Made by a program: the position numbers and the translations under genes | Source: an uncultured Eubacteriales bacterium | GTDB taxonomy: Bacteria; Bacillota; Clostridia; Christensenellales; Borkfalkiaceae | DNA length: 64,000 nt | Reading direction: 5' to 3' | Assembly: GCA_900540805.1 (NCBI GenBank) | Contig: UQHL01000010.1 | Coordinates: 1-64,000, forward strand | Notes under the pieces: generated by a model | Seen by the model: the letters and a program-made list of their open reading frames with translations, nothing else | Database searches by the model: none | What the model was told of the DNA's origin: nothing | In this document: piece after piece, positions 25,977 through 34,517 of the stretch | Numbering within the stretch: the first letter of the stretch is position 1 | Layout: each line of letters begins with the position of its first letter

Positions 25977-27176
25977 ATGAAAACGGAGCTTTTGGCCCCC
26001 GCGGGCAATTATTCGAAATTTTTGACGGCTCTGCACTTCGGCGCGGACGCGGCGTATATCGGGGGAAAAAGCTTTTCCCTCCGTACTTTTGCGGATAATT
26101 TCAGCGCGGAAGAGCTTAGTCTCGCGACGGAAACCGCGCATTCTCTCGGCAAAAAGGTGTATGTCACGGCGAATATATTTGCAAAAAACGCCGATTTTTC
26201 CGCGCTGAAGGACTATTTCCGCTATCTGGAAAAAATCGGAGCCGACGCCGCCATCGTCAGCGACCCCGGCGTCGTTTATGCGGCGAAACAGGCCGCGCCC
26301 GGCCTTGCGCTCCATCTTTCCACGCAGGCGAACACCACCAATAAATACGCGGTGAAATTCTGGCAGGAGCAGGGGATTTCCCGCGTCATTCTCGCCCGCG
26401 AGCTCTCTTTGCGGGAGATTGCGGAAATCCGCGACTTTGCGCCCGAGGTGGAGCTGGAGGCTTTCGTGCACGGCGCTATGTGCATTTCTTACAGCGGCCG
26501 CTGTCTGTTGTCCGATTATCTGGACGGCAGATCTTCCAACCGCGGCGCCTGCGTACAGGCCTGCCGCTGGAAATACGAGCTCCGCGCGCTCGATCCCTCC
26601 GGCTCGGAAAGGGGATTTCTGCCGATCGAAGAGGACGGGCGCGGAACCTATCTCCTCAACAGCAAAGATCTCAATATGCTTTCCCGTTTGGCCGAGCTGG
26701 AAGAAGCGGGCGTTACCTCTTTCAAGATCGAGGGCCGAATGAAAAGCGAATATTATCTCGCCACGGTGATAAACGCTTATCGTCGGGCCTTGGACGGCGG
26801 CGCGGAGCCCCGTCTCGAAAAGGAGCTTTCCAACGTAGCGCATCGGGAATATACCCAAGGATATGCCTTTGGGGAAAATAGGGAGACGGTCAATTACGCC
26901 GATAGTCAGACGAAGGGCGATTATACCTATATCGCCAACGTTTTGGGCGGAAGCGAGGGCTTCGTCGAAGCGGAGATGCGCAACCGTTTTCGGGAGGGCG
27001 ATACTTTGGAGGTTCTTTCTCCCGACGATAATTTCGGAAAAACGTTCGAGGCGAAAGAAATTTTCGACGAGGGCGGCCGACGAACGGCGGACGCTAAACT
27101 GGTACAGGCGAAATATAAGATTTCCTGCCCCTATTATTTGAAAAAGGGCGATTTTTTGAGAAGGAAAAACGCCTGA
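25977..27176 (+). CDS. U32 family protein, TrhP-like tRNA U34 hydroxylation protein
   Basis: U32 'peptidase' family proteins of the TrhP/YegQ branch use prephenate-derived chemistry and an iron-sulfur cluster to form 5-hydroxyuridine in tRNA. The 399-residue protein contains the family signature EAFVHGAMCISYSGRCLLS near 160-178, followed by further cysteines in NRGACVQACRW; together these are four candidate cluster ligands. LLAPAGNYSKF is the typical N-terminus. Bacillus has two such genes (trhP1, trhP2); only one is present here, closest in size to TrhP2/YrrO. It is coupled to trmR. It may instead be the collagenase-annotated YhbU branch, but the trmR neighbour argues otherwise. Confidence 0.82.
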   Translation: MKTELLAPAGNYSKFLTALHFGADAAYIGGKSFSLRTFADNFSAEELSLATETAHSLGKKVYVTANIFAKNADFSALKDYFRYLEKIGADAAIVSDPGVVYAAKQAAPGLALHLSTQANTTNKYAVKFWQEQGISRVILARELSLREIAEIRDFAPEVELEAFVHGAMCISYSGRCLLSDYLDGRSSNRGACVQACRWKYELRALDPSGSERGFLPIEEDGRGTYLLNSKDLNMLSRLAELEEAGVTSFKIEGRMKSEYYLATVINAYRRALDGGAEPRLEKELSNVAHREYTQGYAFGENRETVNYADSQTKGDYTYIANVLGGSEGFVEAEMRNRFREGDTLEVLSPDDNFGKTFEAKEIFDEGGRRTADAKLVQAKYKISCPYYLKKGDFLRRKNA

Positions 27177-27251
27177 AGGGCGGCCGACGGTTCGTTTGCG
27201 GCAGGTATTCGGGATTTTGGCACAAAACGCGGGAAAACAGAGGTATGCCGT

Positions 27252-27280
27252 TTGACTATCACGGAAAAAAAAGGTATAAT
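27252..27280 (+). promoter_or_regulatory. Sigma-A promoter for the asparaginase-peptidase operon
   Basis: TTGACT at 27252-27257, 17-bp spacer, perfect TATAAT at 27275-27280. The ATG at 27322 follows. Confidence 0.8.
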
Positions 27281-27321
27281 TATAGCATAAAAATTTTCAA
27301 TCGGGGTAAAACAAGTCGTAT

Positions 27322-28314
27322 ATGAAAAAAATTCTTATGATAGCGACGGGCGGTACGATCGCTTCCCGTGCGGGCGAGGACGGCCTCGCGCCGGAAATGG
27401 ATTCCTCGGGGCTGCTCGGCCGCGTTCCCGAGATATGCGAATTCTGTCGGCCCGATTCCGTGCAGATTTTCAATATCGACAGCACAAACATTACGCCCGA
27501 TCATTGGGTGAAAATCGCCGAAACGATCCGCGATAATTACGACGCTTACGACGGCTTTGTGGTGTGCCACGGCACGGATACCATGGCCTATACGGCGGCC
27601 GTGCTTTCCTATATGATTCAACATTCCCCGAAACCCATCGTTTTGACGGGTTCGCAGAAACCGATCGACAAAGAGGACACCGACGCAAGGATAAACTTAC
27701 GCGACAGCTTTTTGTACGCCTCTTCGGAAAATGCGGCGGACGTCGTCATCGTTTTTCAGGGTAAAGTCATCGCGGGTACGCGCGCGAAAAAAATCCGTAC
27801 GAAAAGCTTCAATGCTTTCGACAGCGTCGATTTCCCCGAACTCGCCAGGATACGCGACGGAAAGATTATTCCGTATATCGTTACGCCGAAAGGCGATAAG
27901 CCCGAGTTTCATTTAACGCTTAACAGGAAGGTGGGGCTTATCAATCTGACGCCGGGCATGGACAGCGAAATTCTCGACGTCTATTTCCGTTATAATGACG
28001 CGGTGGTGCTTTCGGGTTACGGCACGGGCGGAATTCCCGAGGGCGACTATTACGGCTTTTACGAGATTATCGAAAGCTGGAAAAACAAAGGCAAAACGCT
28101 GGTCGTCACGACGCAGGTACAGAGCGAAGGGAGCGATATGAGTATCTATCGGGTGGGAAGGGGCTTAAAAAAACGCTTTTCCCTGCTCGAAAGCTACGAT
28201 ATGACCTACGAAAGCATTCTCGCCAAGCTGATGTGGATTTTGGGACAGACAAAAGACGAGGAAGAAATAAGAAAGCTTTTTTATAAAAGCATCAATTACG
28301 ATCTGATCGGTTGA
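27322..28314 (+). CDS. ansA: Type I L-asparaginase
   Basis: Hydrolyses asparagine to aspartate and ammonia. The 330-residue product lacks a signal peptide, as expected for the cytoplasmic type I enzyme. The two catalytic threonine blocks are TGGTIAS at residues 9-15 and HGTDTMAYTA near 80-89, with Lys in the later TGSQKPIDKEDTDAR segment. It is the first gene of a run with two peptidases (16 bases and 7 bases between genes), suggesting a peptide and amino-acid breakdown unit. The glutamyl-tRNA(Gln) amidotransferase subunit GatD shares this fold but has an extra N-terminal domain that is absent here. Confidence 0.9.
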   Translation: MKKILMIATGGTIASRAGEDGLAPEMDSSGLLGRVPEICEFCRPDSVQIFNIDSTNITPDHWVKIAETIRDNYDAYDGFVVCHGTDTMAYTAAVLSYMIQHSPKPIVLTGSQKPIDKEDTDARINLRDSFLYASSENAADVVIVFQGKVIAGTRAKKIRTKSFNAFDSVDFPELARIRDGKIIPYIVTPKGDKPEFHLTLNRKVGLINLTPGMDSEILDVYFRYNDAVVLSGYGTGGIPEGDYYGFYEIIESWKNKGKTLVVTTQVQSEGSDMSIYRVGRGLKKRFSLLESYDMTYESILAKLMWILGQTKDEEEIRKLFYKSINYDLIG

Positions 28315-28330
28315 ATATAAGGAGACGGAC

Positions 28331-30037
28331 ATGGAAAAATTCGGAACTTTCGGCCAGCTCAAATACGAGCGTCCCGATTTCGAGGCGCTGAAAGCGTTTT
28401 ATGAAAAGCTTATCGGGAAGGTAAAAAACGCAAAAACATATGAGGCAGTAAAAATCTGTATGCGCGAGGAAGAGGAATATTCTTCCCGCGTATCTACGAT
28501 GTGCACGATCGCCAGCATCCGCCATACGGTGGATACGTCCGATAAGTTTTACGAGGAAGAGGACAAGTATCTCAACAGGCAGTATCCCGAGGCGATGCCC
28601 TATATGCAGGGCTTTAGTCTGGCTCTTTTGGATAGTCCGTTCAAAAGGGAAATCGACGCTGAATACGGCGAATTTTTCCTGAAAAACATCAAGCTCGGCG
28701 TCGATAGCTTTTCGGAAAAGAACATTCAGCTTATGCAGGAGGAAAACGAGCTCGTCGATCGTTACCAGCGGATTATGGCTTCCTGCAAGATTTCCTTTGA
28801 GGGCGAGGAATGTAATTTATACGGCATTAAAAAATATTTTTCCTCTCCCGACAGAAACATCCGAAAAGCGGCGTGGAAAAAGTATTCGGAATTTTTCTCT
28901 TCCCACGAAAAGGAGATGGGCGAAATTTTCGACAAGCTCGTCAAAATTCGCAATCAAATGGGCGAAAACATGGGCTTTGAAAATTTTATCAAGCTCGGTT
29001 ATATGCAGCAGGGCCGTTTGGATTACGACGAAAAAAACGTAGCGGAGTTCCGCAGACAGGTGGAGGAAGTTCTGGTTCCCTTCTGCTCAAAGCTGTACGA
29101 GGCGCAGGCGAAACGTATCGGCGTGGAGGAAATCGAGTGTTACGACGAGGAATTTATCTTTCCCGACGGCAACGCTGTACCCGTGGGAAATCGTCCGTAT
29201 CTCGTGGAACAGGCCAAAAAAATGTACCGCGACATGAGCCGCGAAACGGGCGAGTTTATCGATTTCATGCTCGGGCACGAGCTGATGGATCTCGACAATA
29301 AACCCAATAAAGCTTCGACGGGATATATGACGTACCTTGCCGATTATAAGGCGCCTTTCGTGTTCTCCTGTTTCAACGGCACGACGGGCGACGTGGACGT
29401 TCTCACGCACGAAATGGGGCATGCATTCGCAGGATATATGGCCATGCGTACCCAGCCGCTCATGGCCGAATGGAGCGAATCCACGGATATCGCGGAGATA
29501 CATTCCATGTCCATGGAGCAGTTTGCCTATCCTTACGCGGAGCTGTTCTTCGGCGACAAAGCGGGTAAATATCGTTTTCAGCACCTCCAGGAAGCGGTTA
29601 CCTTCGTGCCCTTCGGCGTGGCGGTGGACGAGTTTCAGCATATCGTCTATCAGAAGCCCGATTTAACGCCCGAGGAAAGAACGGCCGAGTGGCGCAAGCT
29701 GGAAAAAAAATATATGCCCTGGAGGAAGTACGACGGGGACCCATTTTTCGAAAAAGGCGGCTGGTGGTATCATAAAATTCATATTTTCCATTACCCGTTC
29801 TATTATATCAATTATACCCTCACGACCATGGGGGCTATGGAATTCAAAAAGAAAATGGCCGAGGATAAAACGTCCTGCTGGGAAGATTATATGACCATCT
29901 GCAAGGTAGGCGGTTCGCTGGGGTATCTCGACACCCTGCGCGCGGCAAATTTGTCCGTTCCGTTTGAAGCGGGCAGCGTAAAGAAAGCGGCGGGATATGC
30001 CATGGAAATTCTCGAAAAACAAATGAAAAAGGAGTAA
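28331..30037 (+). CDS. M3 family oligoendopeptidase (PepF-like)
   Basis: A cytosolic zinc metalloendopeptidase cutting short peptides. The catalytic HExxH is HEMGH at residues 360-364, followed about 25 residues later by a Glu-rich segment (STDIAEIHSMSMEQ) with the third zinc ligand. The 568 residues fit the PepF/M3 family. AAGGAGA precedes the ATG. It sits 16 bases after ansA and 7 bases before an M29 aminopeptidase gene, so oligopeptides could be cut here and trimmed by the next enzyme. Confidence 0.9.
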   Translation: MEKFGTFGQLKYERPDFEALKAFYEKLIGKVKNAKTYEAVKICMREEEEYSSRVSTMCTIASIRHTVDTSDKFYEEEDKYLNRQYPEAMPYMQGFSLALLDSPFKREIDAEYGEFFLKNIKLGVDSFSEKNIQLMQEENELVDRYQRIMASCKISFEGEECNLYGIKKYFSSPDRNIRKAAWKKYSEFFSSHEKEMGEIFDKLVKIRNQMGENMGFENFIKLGYMQQGRLDYDEKNVAEFRRQVEEVLVPFCSKLYEAQAKRIGVEEIECYDEEFIFPDGNAVPVGNRPYLVEQAKKMYRDMSRETGEFIDFMLGHELMDLDNKPNKASTGYMTYLADYKAPFVFSCFNGTTGDVDVLTHEMGHAFAGYMAMRTQPLMAEWSESTDIAEIHSMSMEQFAYPYAELFFGDKAGKYRFQHLQEAVTFVPFGVAVDEFQHIVYQKPDLTPEERTAEWRKLEKKYMPWRKYDGDPFFEKGGWWYHKIHIFHYPFYYINYTLTTMGAMEFKKKMAEDKTSCWEDYMTICKVGGSLGYLDTLRAANLSVPFEAGSVKKAAGYAMEILEKQMKKE

Positions 30038-30044
30038 ATGTATC

Positions 30045-31271
30045 ATGCGGGTTTCACAGCTTAAAAAATATGCGAAATTATTGGCGAAAATGGGTCTCAA
30101 CGTCAAAAAAGGCCAGACGGTGTTTATTCAGGCGGGGCTGGATCAGCCCGAATTTGTGACTATGGTCGTGGAGGAATGTTATAAGGCGGGCGCGAAGGCG
30201 GTCTATGTGGAGTGGAGCCATCAGCCTGTCGGAAAGCTCAACGCCGAGTACAAAAGTCTCGAGACGCTTTCCGCTCTTACGCCCTGGGATAAGGCGAAGT
30301 GGGAATATAAGGCGAGCGATCTGTCCTGTCGCCTGTTTATCGAATCGGAGGACCCCGACGGCATGAACGGGATCGACCAGGAGAAAATGAGCCGGGCACG
30401 CCGCGCGCAATATCCGCAACTGAAGCCCTTCCGAGACGCGATCGAAAACAGGCATCAATGGTGTATCGCCGCGGTGCCGGGCAAAGCGTGGGCGAAAAAG
30501 GTATTCCCCGAATTGTCGGAAAAGAAAGCGGTGGAGGAGATGTGGAAGGTCATTCTTTATACGGCGCGCGCGGACGGGAAAAATCCCGTCAAGGATTGGA
30601 AGGCGCACAATGCCGACCTCGAAAGCCGCTGTGCTTATCTCAACGGTTTGGGGCTTAAATATCTTCGATATAAAAGCGCTGACGGAACCGATTTGCAAGT
30701 GGAGCTGAACGAGGACGGAATTTTCTGCGGCGGCGACGAAAAGACGTTGAAAGGACGGGTGTTCAATCCCAATATTCCCAGCGAGGAAGTATTTACTTCT
30801 CCCAAGGCCGGTTCGGCGGAGGGCGTCGTCTATGCTACGAAACCTCTGTCCTATCAGGGAGAACTGATCGAAAATTTCTCCGTCCGTTTCGAAAACGGAA
30901 AGGTGACGGAGGTCAAGGCTGAAAAGGGGGAGGAGCTGTTAAAACAGATGGTTTCTATGGACGAGGGCTCGGGAATGCTGGGCGAATGCGCGCTCATTCC
31001 CTTCGACTCTCCCATTAATAACTCGGGAATCCTGTTCTATAATACGCTTTTTGACGAAAACGCCAGCTGTCATCTGGCGCTGGGGCACGGCTTCAACGAA
31101 TGTCTCAAGGGGTATGAAAATTATACCAATGAGGAGTGCAAAGAGCGCGGTATCAACGACAGTATGATTCATGTGGATTTTATGATCGGCGCGCGGGATA
31201 TGTCAATTGTCGGTATTACGAAAAGCGGAGAAAAAGTAGAGATCTTTAAGGACGGAAACTGGGCTTTTTAA
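30045..31271 (+). CDS. M29 family aminopeptidase
   Basis: A cobalt/zinc-dependent aminopeptidase of the AmpS/AmpII (thermophilic aminopeptidase) family, 408 residues. MRVSQLKKYAKLLAKMGLNVKKG matches the family's N-terminus. Later blocks PVKDWKAHNADLESRCAYLN, IPSEEVFTSP, MDEGSGMLGECALIPFDSP and HLALGHGFNE hold the conserved Glu and His metal ligands. GGAG lies 10 bases before the ATG. Last gene of the asparaginase-peptidase run; a stem-loop follows. Confidence 0.88.
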   Translation: MRVSQLKKYAKLLAKMGLNVKKGQTVFIQAGLDQPEFVTMVVEECYKAGAKAVYVEWSHQPVGKLNAEYKSLETLSALTPWDKAKWEYKASDLSCRLFIESEDPDGMNGIDQEKMSRARRAQYPQLKPFRDAIENRHQWCIAAVPGKAWAKKVFPELSEKKAVEEMWKVILYTARADGKNPVKDWKAHNADLESRCAYLNGLGLKYLRYKSADGTDLQVELNEDGIFCGGDEKTLKGRVFNPNIPSEEVFTSPKAGSAEGVVYATKPLSYQGELIENFSVRFENGKVTEVKAEKGEELLKQMVSMDEGSGMLGECALIPFDSPINNSGILFYNTLFDENASCHLALGHGFNECLKGYENYTNEECKERGINDSMIHVDFMIGARDMSIVGITKSGEKVEIFKDGNWAF

Positions 31272-31289
31272 CAAAAAAACCGTTCATTT

Positions 31290-31323
31290 CGCCGAACCTG
31301 CGTTTGAAAACCGCGGTTCGGCG
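31290..31323 (+). terminator. Stem-loop after the M29 gene
   Basis: Perfect 9-bp stem (CGCCGAACC with GGTTCGGCG) followed by TTTATATA rather than a clean T run. It may be a weak terminator, leaving some read-through into the GTPase genes, for which no clear promoter is seen. Confidence 0.45.
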
Positions 31324-31364
31324 TTTATATATAAAGGAATATCGGATAAAAAAGAGGTGCTGTC

Positions 31365-32489
31365 ATGACAAAAATAGATATATTTTCGGGGTTTTTGGGC
31401 GCGGGCAAAACAACGCTGATCAAAAAGCTCGTTAAAGAGGCCTATGCGGGCGAACAGATCGTTCTAATCGAAAACGAGTTCGGTGAAATCGGAATTGACA
31501 GCGGATTTTTGCAGGACGCGGGAATCAATATTACGGAAATGAATTCCGGCTGTATTTGCTGTTCTCTCGTAGGCGATTTCTCCAAGGCCCTGAAGCAGGT
31601 ATCCGCCGAGTATCATCCCGACCGTATCGTCATAGAGCCCTCGGGTGTAGGCAAACTCAGTGACGTGATCAAAGCCGTAGCCAACGCAAGCTTGGAGGAC
31701 GCTTCATTAAATGCTTTCTGCACGGTGGTCGATGCGGGAAAGTGCAAAATGTATATGAAAAATTTCGGCGAATTTTTCAACGACCAGGTGGAGAATGCCG
31801 GTTGTATTATTCTTTCGCATACGGACGGTATTTCAGAGGAAAAATTGGCTGCCTGCGTACAGCTGCTGAAAGAAAAAAACGACTCCGCGACTATTGTTAC
31901 GGCGCCTTGGAGCCAGTTGGAAGGCAAGGCCATTCTCGCCGCCATGGAACAAAAGGATTCGTTGAGGGCAGAGCTTGCGCGCCTCGCTTCCGAATACGAG
32001 GGAGACGAGCACGAACATCATCACCGTCATGGCTGTGAGGAAGAACACGAGCATCACCATCACGATGACGGCGAAGAAGAACACGAGCATCACCATCATC
32101 ATGACGGCGAAGAAGAACACGAGCATCACCATCATCATGACGGCGAGGGCGGGGAGTGTTGCTGTCACCACGATCACGAGGGGCACGAACATCATCACCA
32201 CGGCCACCACCATGCGGACGACGTGTTCACCAGCTGGGGGATAGAGACGACGCACAAATTTACAAAAGAGGAGCTGGAGTCCGCTTTGGCGGCGCTTTCC
32301 GACGAAGAAAGATACGGGACGGTGCTCCGTGCGAAGGGAATTGTTTCGGGAACAGAAGGCTGGCTGCATTTCGACTACGTTCCCGCGGAACCCGACGTAC
32401 GTACGGGAAGTGCGGGCGTGACGGGAAGGCTTTGCGTCATCGGCTGTAAAATAAACGAAGCCGCCCTGAAGGAACTGTTCAAGGCGTAA
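31365..32489 (+). CDS. CobW/COG0523 GTPase with histidine-rich metal-binding loop
   Basis: G3E GTPase of the CobW/ZNG family, a putative metallochaperone. Walker A is GFLGAGKTT at residues 9-17; the metal-binding C-x-C-C motif is C63-I-C65-C66. The stretch at about 215-285 carries dozens of histidines interleaved with Glu and Asp, including three near-identical 12-residue units, and should bind several Zn, Ni or Co ions. The CobW C-terminal domain occupies about residues 290-372. The target enzyme is unknown. The next gene, 12 bases downstream, is a second P-loop protein of related type. AGAGGTG precedes the ATG. No Zur box or metal riboswitch was recognised. Confidence 0.9.
   Translation: MTKIDIFSGFLGAGKTTLIKKLVKEAYAGEQIVLIENEFGEIGIDSGFLQDAGINITEMNSGCICCSLVGDFSKALKQVSAEYHPDRIVIEPSGVGKLSDVIKAVANASLEDASLNAFCTVVDAGKCKMYMKNFGEFFNDQVENAGCIILSHTDGISEEKLAACVQLLKEKNDSATIVTAPWSQLEGKAILAAMEQKDSLRAELARLASEYEGDEHEHHHRHGCEEEHEHHHHDDGEEEHEHHHHHDGEEEHEHHHHHDGEGGECCCHHDHEGHEHHHHGHHHADDVFTSWGIETTHKFTKEELESALAALSDEERYGTVLRAKGIVSGTEGWLHFDYVPAEPDVRTGSAGVTGRLCVIGCKINEAALKELFKA
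32037..32144 (+). repeat. Three tandem 36-bp repeats encoding the His loop
   Basis: Units at 32037-32072, 32073-32108 and 32109-32144. Units 2 and 3 are identical; unit 1 differs at a few bases. Each encodes the pattern EEEHEHHHHHDG. Identical neighbours point to recent slippage or unequal exchange. Confidence 0.92.
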
Positions 32490-32501
32490 GGAAAAAGGAT
32501 T

Positions 32502-33464
32502 ATGAAAAAAAAACAACAGCCCTCCGAAACGCCCGTCTATCTGTTTTTGGGTTTTCTGGAATCGGGTAAAACGAAATTTATACAAGAGACCCTGGAGGAC
32601 GAACGTTTCGACTCGGGGGAAAAGACGCTGTTGCTCGTGACGGAGGAAGGGGAGGCGGAATACGATTCTTCCCGTTTTGCCGTAAAAGGCGTCGATGTGG
32701 CGGCGATTGAAAGTAAAGACGAGCTTACGCAGGAAAAGCTGTCCTTTCTTCAGCAAAAATATAAGGCGGAAAGGATTTTGATCGAGTACAACGGTATGTG
32801 GCTGTTGGACGATTTTTATGAGGCGATGCCCGAGGGCTGGATGCTTTCCCAAGTGATGACCTTTATCGATTCGGGCACGTTTTTAAGCTATAACGCCAAT
32901 ATGCGACAGCTGATGTTTGATAAAATTCAGGGCACGCAGATGGTCGTATTCAACCGTTTCGCCGACGGAACCGATAAAATGGAGTTTCATAAACTCGTCC
33001 GCGGCATTACCCGCCGTGCGGATATCGTTTACGAACATACGGACGGAAAAGCGGAATACGACGATATCGAAGATCCGCTTCCCTTCGACGTAAACGCTCC
33101 CGTCATAGAGATCGAGGACAGGGATTACGCTTTTTTCTATCGCGATTTGTCCGAAAATATGAAGGAGTATATCGGTAAAAAGGTAAAATTCAAAGGGCTG
33201 GTCGCTACGGACAAACGTTTGCCGCCCGACAACGTCGTTATAGGAAGGCACATTATGACCTGCTGTGAAGCGGATATTCAATACAGCGGCCTGGCATGTG
33301 TTCTCCCGCAGGCCATGGGATTAAAGACTCGCGACTGGATTGAGATAACGGCGAAGATAGAATTTTGTACGCATACCATCTATCGGGGCAAGGGACCCGT
33401 TTTGGTCTCGGAAAAAGCGGAACGTTGCTCTCCGCCCGACGAGCAGTTGGCTACTTTCTATTAA
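32502..33464 (+). CDS. CobW-like P-loop GTPase fused to a YcgQ/DUF1980-like Cys-Cys domain
   Basis: A 320-residue protein in two parts. Residues 12-200 look like a divergent CobW GTPase: Walker A GFLESGKTK at 17-25, then segments such as ILIEYNGMWLLDDF in place of the usual IEPSG motif; the C-x-C-C motif is missing. Residues about 215-310 resemble the C-terminal part of the TIGR03943/YcgQ (DUF1980) family: EYIGKKVKFKGLVATD, then GRHIMTCCEAD with Cys254-Cys255, then DWIEITAKIEF. YcgQ-type proteins are commonly encoded with a permease and CobW GTPases, so this may be a fusion of two parts of that metal system. It follows the His-loop GTPase by 12 bases. The DUF1980 link is from memory of the motif. 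Confidence 0.72.
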   Translation: MKKKQQPSETPVYLFLGFLESGKTKFIQETLEDERFDSGEKTLLLVTEEGEAEYDSSRFAVKGVDVAAIESKDELTQEKLSFLQQKYKAERILIEYNGMWLLDDFYEAMPEGWMLSQVMTFIDSGTFLSYNANMRQLMFDKIQGTQMVVFNRFADGTDKMEFHKLVRGITRRADIVYEHTDGKAEYDDIEDPLPFDVNAPVIEIEDRDYAFFYRDLSENMKEYIGKKVKFKGLVATDKRLPPDNVVIGRHIMTCCEADIQYSGLACVLPQAMGLKTRDWIEITAKIEFCTHTIYRGKGPVLVSEKAERCSPPDEQLATFY

Positions 33465-33566
33465 TAACGAAAGAAAAACGCGGTGAAATGTACGGAACTT
33501 AGGACGCTTTGCGTAGGGGCGTCCGGCTTGATATGGATAAATCAAAATTTGTGGAGATGAAAACTT

Positions 33567-34232
33567 GTGTTTGATGAAATATTTCGACGAAAGAAAGTAA
33601 TCCCGGAGAAGTTGCTGGCATACGGTTTTCGAAAAGAGAAAAACGACTATAAATTCGATACGTATATTTTAGACGGGGATTTTTATTTGAATATTCGTAT
33701 CTCTAAAAGCGACCTTATTTCTACTACGCTTGTTGAGGCGGCGACCGGTGAAGAATATATTTTATATAAAACAGATGCTTCGGGGGCTTTCGTAGGCGAA
33801 ATCCGGACTGCCATTGCGGCAGTGCTTAAGGACATTTCCGATAAGTGCTGCGAGGCTGCCGTTTTTAAAGCGGAGCAGTCTGTAAATATCATTGAATATG
33901 TCCGTAAAAAATACGGCGACGAGTTAGAATATCTGTGGGAAAAGTTTCCCGATAATGCCGTGTGGCGGCGCAAGGACAATAAAAAATGGTATGGAGCTTT
34001 GTTAACGGTTTCTCGTCGCAAATTGGGGATTGACTCTGACGAGATTGTTGAAATTATCGATCTGAGAGAAGAACCGGACGTTTTAGAAAAATTGATTGAT
34101 AATACCCGTTATTATTCCGGTTGGCACATGAACAAGAAGCACTGGTTTACCGTCGTTTTGGATGGCTCCGTTCTGCCGGACGAAATTTTTCGCCGCATTG
34201 ATAAAAGCTATATGCTCGCCGAATTAAAATGA
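33567..34232 (+). CDS. MmcQ/YjbR family protein with extra N-terminal domain
   Basis: A 221-residue protein. The C-terminal half (about 112-215) has the MmcQ/YjbR fold signature: NAVWRRKDNKKWYGALLTV, a DLREEP segment, and GWHMNKKHWFTVVLDG. These CyaY-like domains are thought to bind DNA or act as adaptors, but function is not established. The N-terminal 110 residues are a separate alpha-beta domain often seen in long YjbR proteins. Start is GTG at 33567 with GGAG 10 bases upstream. It stands alone between the GTPase genes and the Trk genes. Confidence 0.75.
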   Translation: MFDEIFRRKKVIPEKLLAYGFRKEKNDYKFDTYILDGDFYLNIRISKSDLISTTLVEAATGEEYILYKTDASGAFVGEIRTAIAAVLKDISDKCCEAAVFKAEQSVNIIEYVRKKYGDELEYLWEKFPDNAVWRRKDNKKWYGALLTVSRRKLGIDSDEIVEIIDLREEPDVLEKLIDNTRYYSGWHMNKKHWFTVVLDGSVLPDEIFRRIDKSYMLAELK

Positions 34233-34327
34233 AGAAAAACACCGATATACTGTCTTTCCGTTTATCGGTGAGAAAAACAGTTACAATCTTAGACAGATAT
34301 TACCGAAAGTGTAGTGAGCTATAAGTC

Positions 34328-34403
34328 GGGCAGATACAAAATTCGTATCTGCCCTTTACAAATTCCTTTGGAAGCGGCGCCGGAAGTTCAGCCGCGTTTT
34401 TTT
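34328..34403 (+). terminator. Two stem-loops between the MmcQ gene and trkA
   Basis: A perfect 10-bp stem (GGGCAGATAC with GTATCTGCCC, 34328-34354), then a 5-bp GCGGC/GCCGC stem at 34374-34395 followed by seven T. The second is the likelier terminator. A further stem, CACCGATA/TATCGGTG, is at 34240-34270. The 285-base gap otherwise holds only the trkA promoter. Confidence 0.5.
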
Positions 34404-34434
34404 GCGGAAACTTTACAAAAGGCCTCGTTCTTTT

Positions 34435-34463
34435 TTGACTTTTATCCTTTGGTATGCTACAAT
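34435..34463 (+). promoter_or_regulatory. Sigma-A promoter for trkA-trkH
   Basis: TTGACT at 34435-34440, 17-bp spacer, TACAAT at 34458-34463, about 50 bases before the trkA ATG. Confidence 0.75.
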
Positions 34464-34517
34464 AAAGCTACGTGTTTTTGTTGAAAAAATGCAAAAGCGA
34501 AAGAGCGGAGAGAAAAA

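Noticed and set aside
31981..32240. The His-rich stretch as a possible CRISPR-like direct repeat array
   Set aside because: The 36-bp units are contiguous without spacers and are in frame within a GTPase gene.
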